Assembly: GCF_014647895.1 (NCBI RefSeq)
Contig: NZ_BMQB01000001.1
Location: forward strand, 744,001 to 808,000
DNA length: 64,000 bases
Direction: 5' to 3'
Source: Pilimelia anulata
Lineage (GTDB): Bacteria; Actinomycetota; Actinomycetes; Mycobacteriales; Micromonosporaceae
The notes beneath the pieces were generated by a model. The model was not told the DNA's origin, did not search any database, and saw only the letters and a list, made by a program, of their open reading frames with translations. Below, piece after piece: positions 51,580 to 60,639 of this stretch (its first letter is position 1; each line of letters starts with the position of its first letter). Both the position numbers and the translations under genes were made by a program.

Positions 51580-52205
51580 TGCCGCGACCGCGGGCCGCCG
51601 GGCTCTGGGGATTCGCCTCAAACGGATCCGGCAGGACGCGGCAATCAGCGCGCGCGAGCTCGCCGCCCGCTCCGGCCTGCACTTCACCCCCATCTCGAAA
51701 ATCGAGAACGGCCACTGTTCGCCGAGTGAGTCCAACGCCCGTGCGTGGTGCCGGGCGTGTGATGCGGACGGCCAGTTGCCCGACATCATCGCCACGCTGC
51801 GGACGGTCGAGGAGGCGTACGTCGACCTGCGGACGCGGTATCGCGCGCTGGGCATGCGCAGTGTCTACCGGCCGCTCACCACGTACGCGAACACTCTGCT
51901 GTTCCGGATCTTCGAGCCGACCATCATCCCCGGCATGTTCCAGATCGAGCCGTATGTGCGCAGCGTCGTCCGATACCGGCGCGACGTCCACGACGCGGTC
52001 CGGGAGGTCGATGAAGCCGTCGCGTACCGGCTCAAGCGCGCCGAGGTCGCCCTGCGCCCACCGTCCGGCATCGTCGCCGTTCTCGGGGAGGCGGCGCTGC
52101 GCTTCCGGTACACGAGCGACGAGCACCACGAGGCCCAGTTGGTCCACCTGATCTCCTTCATGGGCCGCCCGGCGGATCATCGCGGGGATCCTGAACGAGC
52201 TCTGA
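51560..52205 (+). pseudogene. XRE/DUF5753 regulator with internal deletion
   Basis: ATG 51560, inside the end of the DUF6879 gene, opens a normal XRE domain (ALGIRLKRIRQDAAISAREL, HFTPISKIENGHCSPSESN) and the DUF5753 start (RIFEPTIIPGMFQIEPYV, EAALRFRYTSDEHHEAQLVH). After LISFM near 52160 the frame departs from the family. In another frame the last residues AARRIIAGILNEL and a stop at 52203-52205 match the C-terminus of the homologue at 8844-9654 (EARHLIATALADL). So about 60-80 codons of DUF5753 are missing at the junction. DNA binding may survive; ligand sensing probably does not. Confidence 0.7.
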
Positions 52206-52259
52206 CCGGTCCGGCGCCGTCCGCCGGCGAATGGTGCTTCCGTCCCTCAAGGAGCTGTG

Positions 52260-52778
52260 ATGCACCTGATCGGCCTCGACGACTTCCGCAGTCGGTACCG
52301 GAGCGTCCGGCGCCGGTTCGTCCACATCGAGTTGCGCGACTCCTACGGCATCGAAGCCGAGGACGAGCCGTTCCAGCGCTGGAAGGCCGGCGACCCCGAC
52401 GCCCACCGGCTCGACGGCTGGTGCGACGTCGTCCGGGGGATGGCGAGCCGCGGGGTCCGGATGCGCCGCATCAAGATCGTCTACGAACCGCTCAGCGACT
52501 ACCAGCGGTTCATCCGCGACGCCAGCCACGTCATCCCCGGAGCGGGCGAGGACATCCGATGGGTCAACCGCCGGGAGGCCGCGACCGTCATGATGCCGCC
52601 GACGGACTTCTGGGTGCTCGACGACAACGCCGTCATGTTCACGTTCCACTCGGGCTCCGGCGGCGGCCACGAGTACGGGCTGAGCGAGGATCCGACCGTG
52701 GTGCGCAGGTGCGCGTCGGCGTTCGACGCCGCGTGGGACGTGGCCACCCCGCACGGCGAGTACCGGCCCGGGTCATGA
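52260..52778 (+). CDS. DUF6879-family protein, intact
   Basis: From ATG 52260, with AAGGAG 5 nt upstream, the protein has 172 residues and covers the whole family: LIGLDDFRSRYRSV, FVHIELRDSYGIEAEDEPF, MRRIKIVYEPLSDYQRFIRD, GAGEDIRWVNRREA, PPTDFWVLDDNAVMFTFH and a terminal ATPHGEY. It is soluble, without known catalytic motif. It is the only intact DUF6879 gene of four copies or remnants in this window. It lies 153 bp before the NERD/kinase gene on the same strand. Confidence 0.82.
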   Translation: MHLIGLDDFRSRYRSVRRRFVHIELRDSYGIEAEDEPFQRWKAGDPDAHRLDGWCDVVRGMASRGVRMRRIKIVYEPLSDYQRFIRDASHVIPGAGEDIRWVNRREAATVMMPPTDFWVLDDNAVMFTFHSGSGGGHEYGLSEDPTVVRRCASAFDAAWDVATPHGEYRPGS

Positions 52779-52931
52779 GGCGGCGCGCCGGGACCCTCAT
52801 CACCGACACCGCGTCGGGTTACGGCACCAACGGGTCGGATCGGCGGTTGTCGGTGGAGTCCGCGTGGTCCGGTCGGCCGGGCGGCGCCCTCCGTACCATG
52901 CCGGGAGGTGAACGCCGGACCCGGAGGTGAG

Positions 52932-55900
52932 ATGCTCGCGGAGCGGTGGACCTCGGTCACGTCCACGGAGTACCCGCACGAGCGGGAGGCGTTCGACCAG
53001 CTCCGCGCCGCGCTGCCCGACGCCGAGCCGTACCGCGCCTGGTCCAACTTCACCTTCACCTCCGACACCGGGCGGCCGTACGAAGTGGACGTGCTCGTCC
53101 TCGGGCCCGCCGGCTTCCTGCTGATCGAGGTCAAGAGCTGGGTCGGCGACCTGGCCATGCACGACGGGCGCTGGGTCAAGACCGCGCGCGGGCGGCAGAA
53201 GGACTTCGACAACCCGTTCCACCTCGCCGACGCCAAGGCCAAGAAGCTGGGCGGGCTGCTGCGCGCCGAGCCGGGCGACGCCGGGGTGCGGGTGCCGTTC
53301 GTCAGCGCGGCGGTGTACTTCAGCAAGGCCCAGCTCACCGTCGACCTGCCGGCGCACCAGCGGCACGGCCTGTACGGCCGGCCGCCCGGGCTGCCCGACA
53401 TCGGCGCCCTGCTCACCGCCCCGCCGCGGGACCGGCGGGCCGCGGTCACCGCCGGCGCGGCCCGCAAGCTGACGGCGCTGCTGGGCCGGATCGGGGTCAA
53501 CGAGAGCCGCCGGTACTACCGGGTCGGCGCCTGGTCGCTGGACCGGCAGCCGTTCGAGGAGGGCCCGACCTGGCAGGACCACCTGGCCACGCACGCCGAG
53601 CTACCGGCCGAGCGGCGGCGGGTGCGGCTGTACCTGGTGGAGCGGCGGGCGCTGGCCGCGCAGCGGGAGAGCGTCGAGCGGGCCGCCCGGCGGGAGATCG
53701 CCGCGCTGCACGGCATCGACCACCCGCACATCGTCCGGGTGGACGCGCTGGAGGGGCACGAGGCCGGGCCGGCGCTGGTGTACCGGTACGACCCGCGCAG
53801 CGTCCGGCTCGACCGGTTCCTGGCCGAGCGCGGCGACCGGCTCGCCGCGGGCACCCGGCTGGCGCTGGTCCGGCAGCTCGCCGAGGCCGTCGCGTACGCG
53901 CACCGGCACCGCCTGTACCACCGCGCCCTCTCCGCCCGCAGCGTGCTCGTCGTGCCGGGGCCCGGCGCCGGCGACGAGCAGGCGTGGGAGCGGCCCCGGC
54001 TGGAGATCATCGACTGGAACGTGGCCAGCCGCGCCCGGGCGGCCGACGACGACCCGGCGGTCTCCGGGACCGTCCACGCCAGCATGCACCTGGCCGACGC
54101 CGGCGATGCCTACCTGGCGCCGGAGTGGCGGCAGGGCGACGCGGACCCGATCGCGCTGGACGTGTTCGGCGTCGGCGCGGTCGCGTACGCCCTGCTCACC
54201 GGCGCGCCGCCCGCCCCCGGGTACGGCGAGCTGCTGCACCGGCTGGCCGTCGACAACGGGCTGCTGCCGTCCGCCGCCGCCCCGCACCTGCCGCCCAGCG
54301 CCGACGACCTGGTCCAGCCGGCCACCGCGCCCGTGCCCGCCCGGCGGACGGCCACGATGGACGAGCTGCTGGAACGCCTCGACGACCTCGAACGCGACCT
54401 CACCGCCCCGCGCCGCGCCGCCGACCCCGCGGTGGACCCGCTGGAGGCCGAGCCCGGCGACCGGATCGGCGACTGGGTGGTCGACCACGCGCTGGGCACC
54501 GGCTCGACGTCGCGGGCGTTCGTCGTCCGGGACGCCGCGGGGGAGCGGCACGTGCTGAAGGTCGCGCTGTCCCCGGCCAAGACGCCGCGGCTGGTGCACG
54601 AGGCCGCGGTGCTGCGCCGGCTGCGCGACGACAGCCGGACGATCCGGCTCCAGCACCCCGACGTGCTGACGATCGCGGGCCGGGCGGCGCTGCTGTTCGA
54701 GTACGTCAGCCGCGAGACGCTGGCCCGCCGGCTGCGCACGGCCGGGCCGCTGCCGCCGGCGGAGCTGGAGTCGTACGGCGACGAGCTGATCGGCGCGGTG
54801 GCGTTCCTGGAGGGCGAGAACCTGCACCACCGGGACCTCAAGCCGGACAACATCGTCATCCGCACCCGGGCCAAGGGCCCGGCGGCGCCGGTGCTGTTCG
54901 ACTTCTCGCTGGCCGACCTGCCCGCCGCCGACGCGGGCGCGGGCACGCCCCGGTACCTCGACCCCTTCCTCGGCACCGCCGACCGGACGTCGTACGACGA
55001 CGCGGCCGAGCGGTACGCCCTCGCCGTCACCCTGCACGAGCTGGCCTCGGCGACCCTGCCGACGTGGGGCGACGGGCGGACCGAGCCCCGGTTCACCACC
55101 GGCCCGCCGGTGCTCGCGGCGGCGGCGTTCCCGGCCGGGCTGCGGGCGGGGCTGGTGGCGTTCTTCGGACGGGCGCTGCACCGGGACGCGGCGCAGCGGT
55201 TCGCGTCGCTGCGCGACATGCGCCTGGCCTGGGCCGACGTCTTCCGCGCCGCCGGCCCGACCGCGCCCGCTCCCGAACCCGCACCACCGGTCGTCCCACC
55301 GGGCGACTCCGCGGCCTCTGCACCCGCCGTAGCCGCCGCTCTCTCCCCGTCCGCCGGGTTCTCCGCGTCCGTCGTACACGCTGCGCCCGTCGTGCTCGCC
55401 GCGGCATACGGCTCCGTCGGCGGCGCGGCGGGTGGGTCCGATCCGGCTCGGCCGGCGGTCGCCGACGCCGCCGTCCCGGCGCCGGGTGGCGGCTCCGCGC
55501 TGCCGCCGGGCGGCGTGCCGGCGGCCGCCCCGGGTCCGTCCCGCGCGGCGGGCAGCGCGGTGCGCTCGGCCGATCCGGCCGGCACCGCGGGGGGCGTCGC
55601 GCTGCCCGAGCCGGTGACCGCCGCCGACCTCGACCGCGCGCGGCGCGCGGTGGCCACGGCGCTGGCCCGGCGGGGCGGGCCGCTGCCGATGTCCCGGGTG
55701 GGCACCCTGATCATGGACGCGGCGCCGGCGGTGCACGCGACGAGGTGGGCGGGGTACGGGCGCCTGCTGGCCTTCGTGCGGGCCCACCTGCCCGAGTACC
55801 GGCACGTACCGGGCAACGGTGGCGACGGCGCCCTGCACCCGCCGCCCCGCGGCCCGGCGGCACCCGATGCGGCGTCATCGGTGACGAACCCGCGCGGGGT

Positions 55901-57812
55901 GGCCGCCGGCTCGACGACAGCGGGCTCCGCGCCGGGCGGCCCGGCGCCCGGCGCCCCGACGGGTGGCGGCCCGCCGCGCGGGGGCTCGACGGGCAGCGGC
56001 CCGGTGGGCGGGGGCCACGCGGCCGGTGAGCCCGCGGTTGGTGGATTCGTGGGCGGCGGGCCCGTGGCGGGAGGGTCCGCTGCGGGTGCGTCGCTGCGGG
56101 CGGACCCCCCGGAGCCGCCGGCGACTCCGCCGGCGGCGGCACCGGCGGTGCCGGCCCGGCCCGCACCGCCTCGACCGGGGCCGCCTCGCCCCGCGGCGGC
56201 TCGACCAGCGGGAACCCCGCCGTCAGCTCCGGCGGTGCCGACCCGACCCGCACCGCCTCGCCCCGCGCCGGTTCGGCCCGCGGGAACATCGGCCCCGCCT
56301 GCTTCACCTGCACCGGTTCGGCCCGCGGGAACGTCCCCCACGCCGACTTCGCCTGCGCCGGCTCGGCCGACTCCCGCTGCGGCGGTTCCACCCCCGTCGG
56401 CTCGGCCGATTCCCGCTGCGCCGGCCGGGAGTCGGCCGTCGGGCGGCCCCTCACCGGGCGGATCGGGTGAGTCGGTCGAGCCGTCGGCGGTCGAGTTGAC
56501 CCGGGCCCGGCGGTCCATCCGGGCGGCGCTGCTGGCGCACGGCCCGCTGTCGGTGAGCATGATCGGGGACGTGCTGGTCCGCGAGACGCCGACGCTGTAC
56601 GCGTCGAAGTGGGCCGGCCGGATCAAGCTGACGACCTTCCTGGCGGACCACCTGCCGGAGTTCACCCGCATCGATACCCTGTCCGGCCCGCTCCTGGCCC
56701 TGCCCGGCACCCCGGTCCCCGCGGGCGCCCGCCCCGACGCCGCGCCGGGCACCGCCACACCGAACACCGCCACACCGAACACCACGACCCGGCCGACCAC
56801 AAGGGATTCGATCACCCAGGATGCGGCCACGCACAGCCCGGCCACCAAGAACCCGGCCACCAAGAACCCGGCCACGAAGCAGTCGACCGCGAAGAACCCG
56901 ACCGACGAGCAGTCGGCCGCCAAGCAACCGGCCGGCAAGCAGCCGCCCGCACCCGCCGCACCGCCGACGCGGCCGGCCGGGAATCCCGCACCGCCGAAGC
57001 AGCAGCAGCCGAAGCAGCCGTCGCCGAAGCAGTCAGCGGCGAAGCAACCAGCGGCGAAGCAACCAGCGGCGAAGCAGTCAGCAGCGAAGCAGCCGGCTCC
57101 CGGGCAGCCGCCGGCGAAGCAGCCGTCGGCGAAGCCGGCGCCGGGCAAGCCGGCCGCCGCCGGCACTCCCGCGGCGAAGCCCGCCAGCCCCGGCCCCACC
57201 GCCCCCGAGCCCGGCCCCACCGCCCCCGAGCCCGCCGGCCCGGCCGCCGCCGCGAAGAAGCCGAGCACGAAGTCCGCGAAGGCGTCCCCGCCGGCAGCAA
57301 CACCCGCCACGCCGCCGAAGCAGGGCGGCAAGCAGCCCGGGTCCACGCCCGCGCGGCCGGCGGCCGCGAAGGCCCCGCCGCCGTCCGTCGCCGAGCCCAC
57401 CCGCCCGGCCGCATCTGCCACGCACCCCGTGCCGAACGCGCCCGCCACGAACCCCGTACCGCATCAGCCCGCCCCGCACCGCCGCACCGGCCTGCACGGC
57501 CTCCCGGCTGACCGCCGCGCCGCCCTGGTCGAGCGCGCCCGCGCCGTCCTCCGCGCCGCCCTGGCGGCCCGCAGCCCGCACGCCCTGCCCCTGGCCGCGG
57601 CCGCCCGGCTCGTCCGCGACGCCGTCCCCGGCCTGGCCCCCGACTGGCTCGGTACCGCCGACTTCACGGTCTTCCTCGCGGTCCACCTGCCGGAGTTCGC
57701 CCACCGCCCCGACCCGGACGGCTGGGTCCACCTCCCGTTGGAGCAGCGGATGCGCGCGCGCCTCGCCGACCTCTGGCGCACCGTGCGCGGCACCGGCCCC
57801 GAGAGCCGGTAG
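52932..57812 (+). CDS. NERD-pseudokinase-Ser/Thr kinase protein with three OST-HTH/LOTUS-like domains
   Basis: ATG 52932 follows GGAGG by 4 nt; the protein has 1626 residues. Residues about 15-130 are a NERD domain with a PD-(D/E)xK-like core (EVDVLVLGP at 51, IEVKSW at 65). About 195-480 is a kinase fold whose HRD is replaced (YHRALSARSV near 328) and DFG by DWN, a pseudokinase. About 515-780 is a kinase with LGTGSTSRAFVV, HRDLKPDN (near 633) and DFS for DFG. Pro/Ala/Gly-rich linkers then separate three LOTUS-like domains (about 899-958, 1188-1253, 1527-1603; for example TRWAGYGRLLAFVRAHLPEY). NERD plus kinase recalls PglW of type 2 BREX, but no pgl genes adjoin. LOTUS domains bind RNA (G-quadruplexes), so a nucleic-acid-triggered defence kinase is a fair hypothesis. 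Confidence 0.8.
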   Translation: MLAERWTSVTSTEYPHEREAFDQLRAALPDAEPYRAWSNFTFTSDTGRPYEVDVLVLGPAGFLLIEVKSWVGDLAMHDGRWVKTARGRQKDFDNPFHLADAKAKKLGGLLRAEPGDAGVRVPFVSAAVYFSKAQLTVDLPAHQRHGLYGRPPGLPDIGALLTAPPRDRRAAVTAGAARKLTALLGRIGVNESRRYYRVGAWSLDRQPFEEGPTWQDHLATHAELPAERRRVRLYLVERRALAAQRESVERAARREIAALHGIDHPHIVRVDALEGHEAGPALVYRYDPRSVRLDRFLAERGDRLAAGTRLALVRQLAEAVAYAHRHRLYHRALSARSVLVVPGPGAGDEQAWERPRLEIIDWNVASRARAADDDPAVSGTVHASMHLADAGDAYLAPEWRQGDADPIALDVFGVGAVAYALLTGAPPAPGYGELLHRLAVDNGLLPSAAAPHLPPSADDLVQPATAPVPARRTATMDELLERLDDLERDLTAPRRAADPAVDPLEAEPGDRIGDWVVDHALGTGSTSRAFVVRDAAGERHVLKVALSPAKTPRLVHEAAVLRRLRDDSRTIRLQHPDVLTIAGRAALLFEYVSRETLARRLRTAGPLPPAELESYGDELIGAVAFLEGENLHHRDLKPDNIVIRTRAKGPAAPVLFDFSLADLPAADAGAGTPRYLDPFLGTADRTSYDDAAERYALAVTLHELASATLPTWGDGRTEPRFTTGPPVLAAAAFPAGLRAGLVAFFGRALHRDAAQRFASLRDMRLAWADVFRAAGPTAPAPEPAPPVVPPGDSAASAPAVAAALSPSAGFSASVVHAAPVVLAAAYGSVGGAAGGSDPARPAVADAAVPAPGGGSALPPGGVPAAAPGPSRAAGSAVRSADPAGTAGGVALPEPVTAADLDRARRAVATALARRGGPLPMSRVGTLIMDAAPAVHATRWAGYGRLLAFVRAHLPEYRHVPGNGGDGALHPPPRGPAAPDAASSVTNPRGVAAGSTTAGSAPGGPAPGAPTGGGPPRGGSTGSGPVGGGHAAGEPAVGGFVGGGPVAGGSAAGASLRADPPEPPATPPAAAPAVPARPAPPRPGPPRPAAARPAGTPPSAPAVPTRPAPPRPAPVRPAGTSAPPASPAPVRPAGTSPTPTSPAPARPTPAAAVPPPSARPIPAAPAGSRPSGGPSPGGSGESVEPSAVELTRARRSIRAALLAHGPLSVSMIGDVLVRETPTLYASKWAGRIKLTTFLADHLPEFTRIDTLSGPLLALPGTPVPAGARPDAAPGTATPNTATPNTTTRPTTRDSITQDAATHSPATKNPATKNPATKQSTAKNPTDEQSAAKQPAGKQPPAPAAPPTRPAGNPAPPKQQQPKQPSPKQSAAKQPAAKQPAAKQSAAKQPAPGQPPAKQPSAKPAPGKPAAAGTPAAKPASPGPTAPEPGPTAPEPAGPAAAAKKPSTKSAKASPPAATPATPPKQGGKQPGSTPARPAAAKAPPPSVAEPTRPAASATHPVPNAPATNPVPHQPAPHRRTGLHGLPADRRAALVERARAVLRAALAARSPHALPLAAAARLVRDAVPGLAPDWLGTADFTVFLAVHLPEFAHRPDPDGWVHLPLEQRMRARLADLWRTVRGTGPESR
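56740..57120 (+). repeat. tandem low-complexity repeats in the kinase linker
   Basis: Inside the NERD/kinase gene are short in-frame repeats: GGCCACCAAGAACCC-like units encoding NPATK (about 56838-56880), an ACACCGAACACC pair (about 56758), and GCGAAGCAACCAGCG-like units encoding AAKQPAAKQ (57040-57110). They encode a flexible Lys/Ala/Pro/Gln linker between LOTUS domains 2 and 3 and are likely to vary in number between strains. Confidence 0.75.
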
Positions 57813-57828
57813 GACATCAGACCTTTCG

Positions 57829-57854
57829 TTCGGGTGCCGCGGCCGGCACCCGAA
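57829..57854 (+). terminator. hairpin after the NERD/kinase gene
   Basis: TTCGGGTGCCG (57829-57839) and CGGCACCCGAA (57844-57854) pair perfectly over 11 bp around a 4-nt loop, 17 bp after the stop codon. It is a good intrinsic terminator candidate. Confidence 0.7.
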
Positions 57855-57961
57855 TTCCACCCGCCGATGACCCATCCGGCCCCCGATTCGCGGACCAGCG
57901 TCCCCACCATCCGCATTCCGTGATCACTCCCTCGGCAAATCCGCACAATTCAGGGGTCGGC

Positions 57962-57969
57962 GCCGATAT
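57962..57969 (+). promoter_or_regulatory. possible flagellar-type sigma -10 element
   Basis: GCCGATAT lies 51 bp upstream of the chemoreceptor gene and is one base from GCCGATAA, the -10 box of FliA/WhiG-type sigma factors. I could not find a convincing -35 at the right distance, so this is weak. Confidence 0.25.
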
Positions 57970-58020
57970 CGCGGGTACGACTGATGTCGAACGCGGGCGC
58001 CCCGGCCGTGGAGGTACAGC

Positions 58021-59655
58021 ATGACCAGCATCGATCCGGCCCCGGCCGGCCCCGAGCGCGGCCGCGGCTGGCTGCGCCGGTTCGTCGATGACCGGGGGAT
58101 CGTCACCAAGATCACCGCCGCGGTCCTGCTGATGGCCGCCGTGGCGGTCGCGGTCGGCGCGCTGGCGATCGCCCGGATGAGCGAGCTGAGCGAGAAGGCC
58201 GACGAGTTGTACACCAAGGGCGTGGTCCCGGTCCAGCAGATCGACCGGATCAAGCTCGACATGGACGAGGCCCGGCGCAGCATCCTCAACCACGCCGTGT
58301 CCCAGTCGGCGCAGTCGATGGCCAAATATGAGCAGGCCGTCGCCGACGACGACGCCGCGTTCGTCGAGGACGTCAAGGCGTACGCCGCCGGCGCCGCCGA
58401 CCCGCAGCGGATCGAGTCGCTGGTCGCCGCCTGGGGCGAGTACCAGCGGGCGCGCGACGCCCAGTTCCTGCCGGCGAGCCGGAACAAGGACCTGGCCGCC
58501 GTCGAGCGGATCCGGGACACCGCGCTGCTGCCGCCCGCCAACCGGGCCAACGACGTCGCCCGCGAGCTGACCGAGCTGGAGACCGCGCACGCGAAGGCCA
58601 GCGAGGCGGCGGCCGCCGAGGCGTACCGGTCGGCCCGGACCGCGATCCTCGCCATGCTCGTCGGCGGCATCGCCGTGGCCCTGGCATTCGCCGTGTTCGT
58701 GGCCCGGGCGATCCTGGCCGGGCTGCGCCGGGTCTCGCACGCCATCGCCGGCCTGGCCCGGTGCGACCTGACCCGGTCGGTCGACCTGGCCTCCCGGGAC
58801 GAGTTCGGGGCGATGGGCCGCGACCTGGACGTGGCGATCGCCGCCGTCCGCACCACGGTCACCGACCTCGCCGGTACGGCGACGGCCCTGTCCTCGGCGG
58901 CCGCCGAGCTGTCCCGGGTCAGCGGCGACCTCAACAGCGGCGCCACCGAGGCGTCCGAGAAGGCGTCGCTCGCGTCCAGCTCCGCCGAGCAGATCAACAG
59001 CAGCGTGCAGTCGGTGGCGTCCGGCGCGGAGCAGATGACCTCGTCGATCCGCGAGATCGCCGGTACGTCCAGCCGCGCCGCCAAGGTCGCCCACGACTCG
59101 CTCGACGTGGCCCGGACGACCAACACCCAGCTCGACGACCTCAGCCAGGCCAGCACCGAGGTCGGCGACGTGGTCCGGCTGATCACCTCGATCGCCGAGC
59201 AGACCAACCTGCTCGCGCTCAACGCCACGATCGAGGCCGCCCGCGCCGGCGACGCCGGCAAGGGCTTCGCGGTCGTCGCCGGCGAGGTCAAGGAGCTGGC
59301 CCAGGAGACCGCGCGGGCCACCGGCGACATCACCCGCCGGATCGAGGCGATCCAGCACAGCAGCCGCGGCGCCGGCGAGGCCGTGCACCGGATCGGCGAG
59401 GTGATCCAGCAGATCACCGAGTTCAGCACCACGATCGCCTCGGCGGTCGACGAGCAGTCCGTGACCACGAACGAGATGACCCGGTCGGTCGGCGAGGCCG
59501 CCCGCGGCAGCTCGGACGTGCTCGCCAACTTCGCGGCCGTGGCCGAGGTGACGACGGCCACCTCGGACGCCGCCCGGGCGAGCCGCGCGGCCGCCGACGA
59601 CCTGTCCACGCTGGCGACCACCCTCAACACGACGGTCGACCGGTTCAACTACTGA
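58021..59655 (+). CDS. methyl-accepting chemotaxis protein
   Basis: The protein has 544 residues with GGAGG 6 nt before ATG 58021. TM1 (about 31-52), a 4-helix-bundle-type extracellular sensor (about 53-210), TM2 (about 211-233), HAMP (about 234-286) and a long cytoplasmic coiled coil follow. The hairpin tip is [20 protein letters not shown], followed by [18 protein letters not shown] (about 400-425), the most conserved part of MCPs, which contacts CheA and CheW. There is no C-terminal CheR/CheB pentapeptide. It implies a chemotaxis system and flagellated cells elsewhere in the genome, in actinomycetes usually zoospores. Confidence 0.93.
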   Translation: MTSIDPAPAGPERGRGWLRRFVDDRGIVTKITAAVLLMAAVAVAVGALAIARMSELSEKADELYTKGVVPVQQIDRIKLDMDEARRSILNHAVSQSAQSMAKYEQAVADDDAAFVEDVKAYAAGAADPQRIESLVAAWGEYQRARDAQFLPASRNKDLAAVERIRDTALLPPANRANDVARELTELETAHAKASEAAAAEAYRSARTAILAMLVGGIAVALAFAVFVARAILAGLRRVSHAIAGLARCDLTRSVDLASRDEFGAMGRDLDVAIAAVRTTVTDLAGTATALSSAAAELSRVSGDLNSGATEASEKASLASSSAEQINSSVQSVASGAEQMTSSIREIAGTSSRAAKVAHDSLDVARTTNTQLDDLSQASTEVGDVVRLITSIAEQTNLLALNATIEAARAGDAGKGFAVVAGEVKELAQETARATGDITRRIEAIQHSSRGAGEAVHRIGEVIQQITEFSTTIASAVDEQSVTTNEMTRSVGEAARGSSDVLANFAAVAEVTTATSDAARASRAAADDLSTLATTLNTTVDRFNY

Positions 59656-59690
59656 CCCCGCGGTACCCCGCCCAGCCCCCGAGGAGAACG

Positions 59691-59990
59691 ATGACCGAGC
59701 ACGCCTTCGACGCGGCCGACCCGTACGGCTTCCCCCGGCCCGACCTGGCCGAGGCCCACGCCGCCCTGACCCGCCTGTACGGCGGGGCGGCCGCCGGACT
59801 GTGGGCCGACCTGCTGCGCGACGCGGGCCTGACCGGCCACGAGACCGACCCGGCGTCGTTCGACCGCCTGGTCGCGACGATGCTGGCCGCCGACCCGGTC
59901 ACCGGCCTGTGCGGCCGCGCGCTGGCGATCCGCGCGGCGACGTACGCGCACCTCGCGGCCGCCAGCGGCATCCTGCGCGCGGCGGCGTGA
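59691..59990 (+). CDS. small helical protein downstream of the chemoreceptor, 99 aa
   Basis: ATG 59691 has GAGGAG 4 nt upstream and lies 35 bp after the MCP stop. The 99-residue product is all-helical and acidic (PDLAEAHAALTRLYGGAAAG, SFDRLVATMLAADPVTGLCG, ALAIRAATYAHLAAASGI). It has no signal or known motif. The GAF gene begins one base after its stop, so MCP, this gene and GAF look like one operon with a chemotaxis-related role. Confidence 0.72.
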   Translation: MTEHAFDAADPYGFPRPDLAEAHAALTRLYGGAAAGLWADLLRDAGLTGHETDPASFDRLVATMLAADPVTGLCGRALAIRAATYAHLAAASGILRAAA

Positions 59991-59991
59991 C

Positions 59992-60507
59992 GTGACCGCC
60001 CCGTCCCCGATCACCGACCCGGCCCGGATCCGGGCGATGTCCGCGTACGACCTGTTCCACCCGGAGCTGACCGCCGCCCTCGGCGAGATCTGCCGGCGGA
60101 CCGGCGAGCGGCTCGACGTGCCGCTGGCCGCCGCCCACGCGGTGCTGGACACGGCGACCGCCGTGCTGGCGACCAACGGCGGCCACACCGAGTTCCCGGC
60201 GGCCATCGGCGGCGTCCCGAACGAGCTGGCCCTGTGCCCGCGGGTGGTCGCCGCGCACGCCCCGTACGTGGTCGCGGACCTCGCCGCCCACGCCGACCAC
60301 GCCGCCAACCCGGCGGTGCGGATGGGCCTGGTCCGGGCGTACGCCGGGGTACCGGTGACGCTGCCGAACGGCCACGTCCTCGGCACCCACTGCGTGCTGA
60401 GCCGGCAGCCGCGCGGCTTCACCGCCGACGACCTGGCGATCATGGTGGAGGCGGCGGACGAGATCGTCGAGCGGATCACCCGGTACCAGCGCGCCACCGC
60501 CTCCTGA
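59992..60507 (+). CDS. GAF-domain sensor protein
   Basis: From GTG 59992 the protein has 171 residues, almost all a GAF domain: LGEICRRTGERLDVPLAAAH, AVLATNGGHTEFPAAIGGVP, YVVADLAAHADHAANPAVRM (around the ligand pocket), RAYAGVPVTLPNGHVLGTHC and ADDLAIMVEAADEIVERI. GAF domains bind small molecules or act as redox sensors. No output domain is attached, so it must act through a partner, probably the MCP or the 99-aa protein encoded just before it. Confidence 0.83.
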   Translation: MTAPSPITDPARIRAMSAYDLFHPELTAALGEICRRTGERLDVPLAAAHAVLDTATAVLATNGGHTEFPAAIGGVPNELALCPRVVAAHAPYVVADLAAHADHAANPAVRMGLVRAYAGVPVTLPNGHVLGTHCVLSRQPRGFTADDLAIMVEAADEIVERITRYQRATAS

Positions 60508-60639
60508 GGCGCCCCGGGTCGATCGGGCGCGGCCTGTCGGCCAACCGGCCGAACTCCCCGGCGGCGCCGGGAAAGGCTCGGCCTGCCCGGGCGTCGGCCG
60601 ATGTGCACCCGGCACCGACGTCGGGGGAGGTCCGGGAGC

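Noticed and set aside
56740..57120. Possible CRISPR array because of regular short repeats
   Set aside because: The repeats are in frame, encode a low-complexity linker and have no unique spacers of 30-40 bp.
54110..57448. 1112-codon reverse frame inside the NERD/kinase gene
   Set aside because: Gly/Ala/Cys-rich mirror of the proline/lysine linker; no start signal and no domain.
52932..57812. Calling a complete BREX/Pgl system
   Set aside because: PglX methyltransferase, PglZ and BrxC/PglY-like genes are all absent from the flanks seen here; only the PglW-like layout is present.
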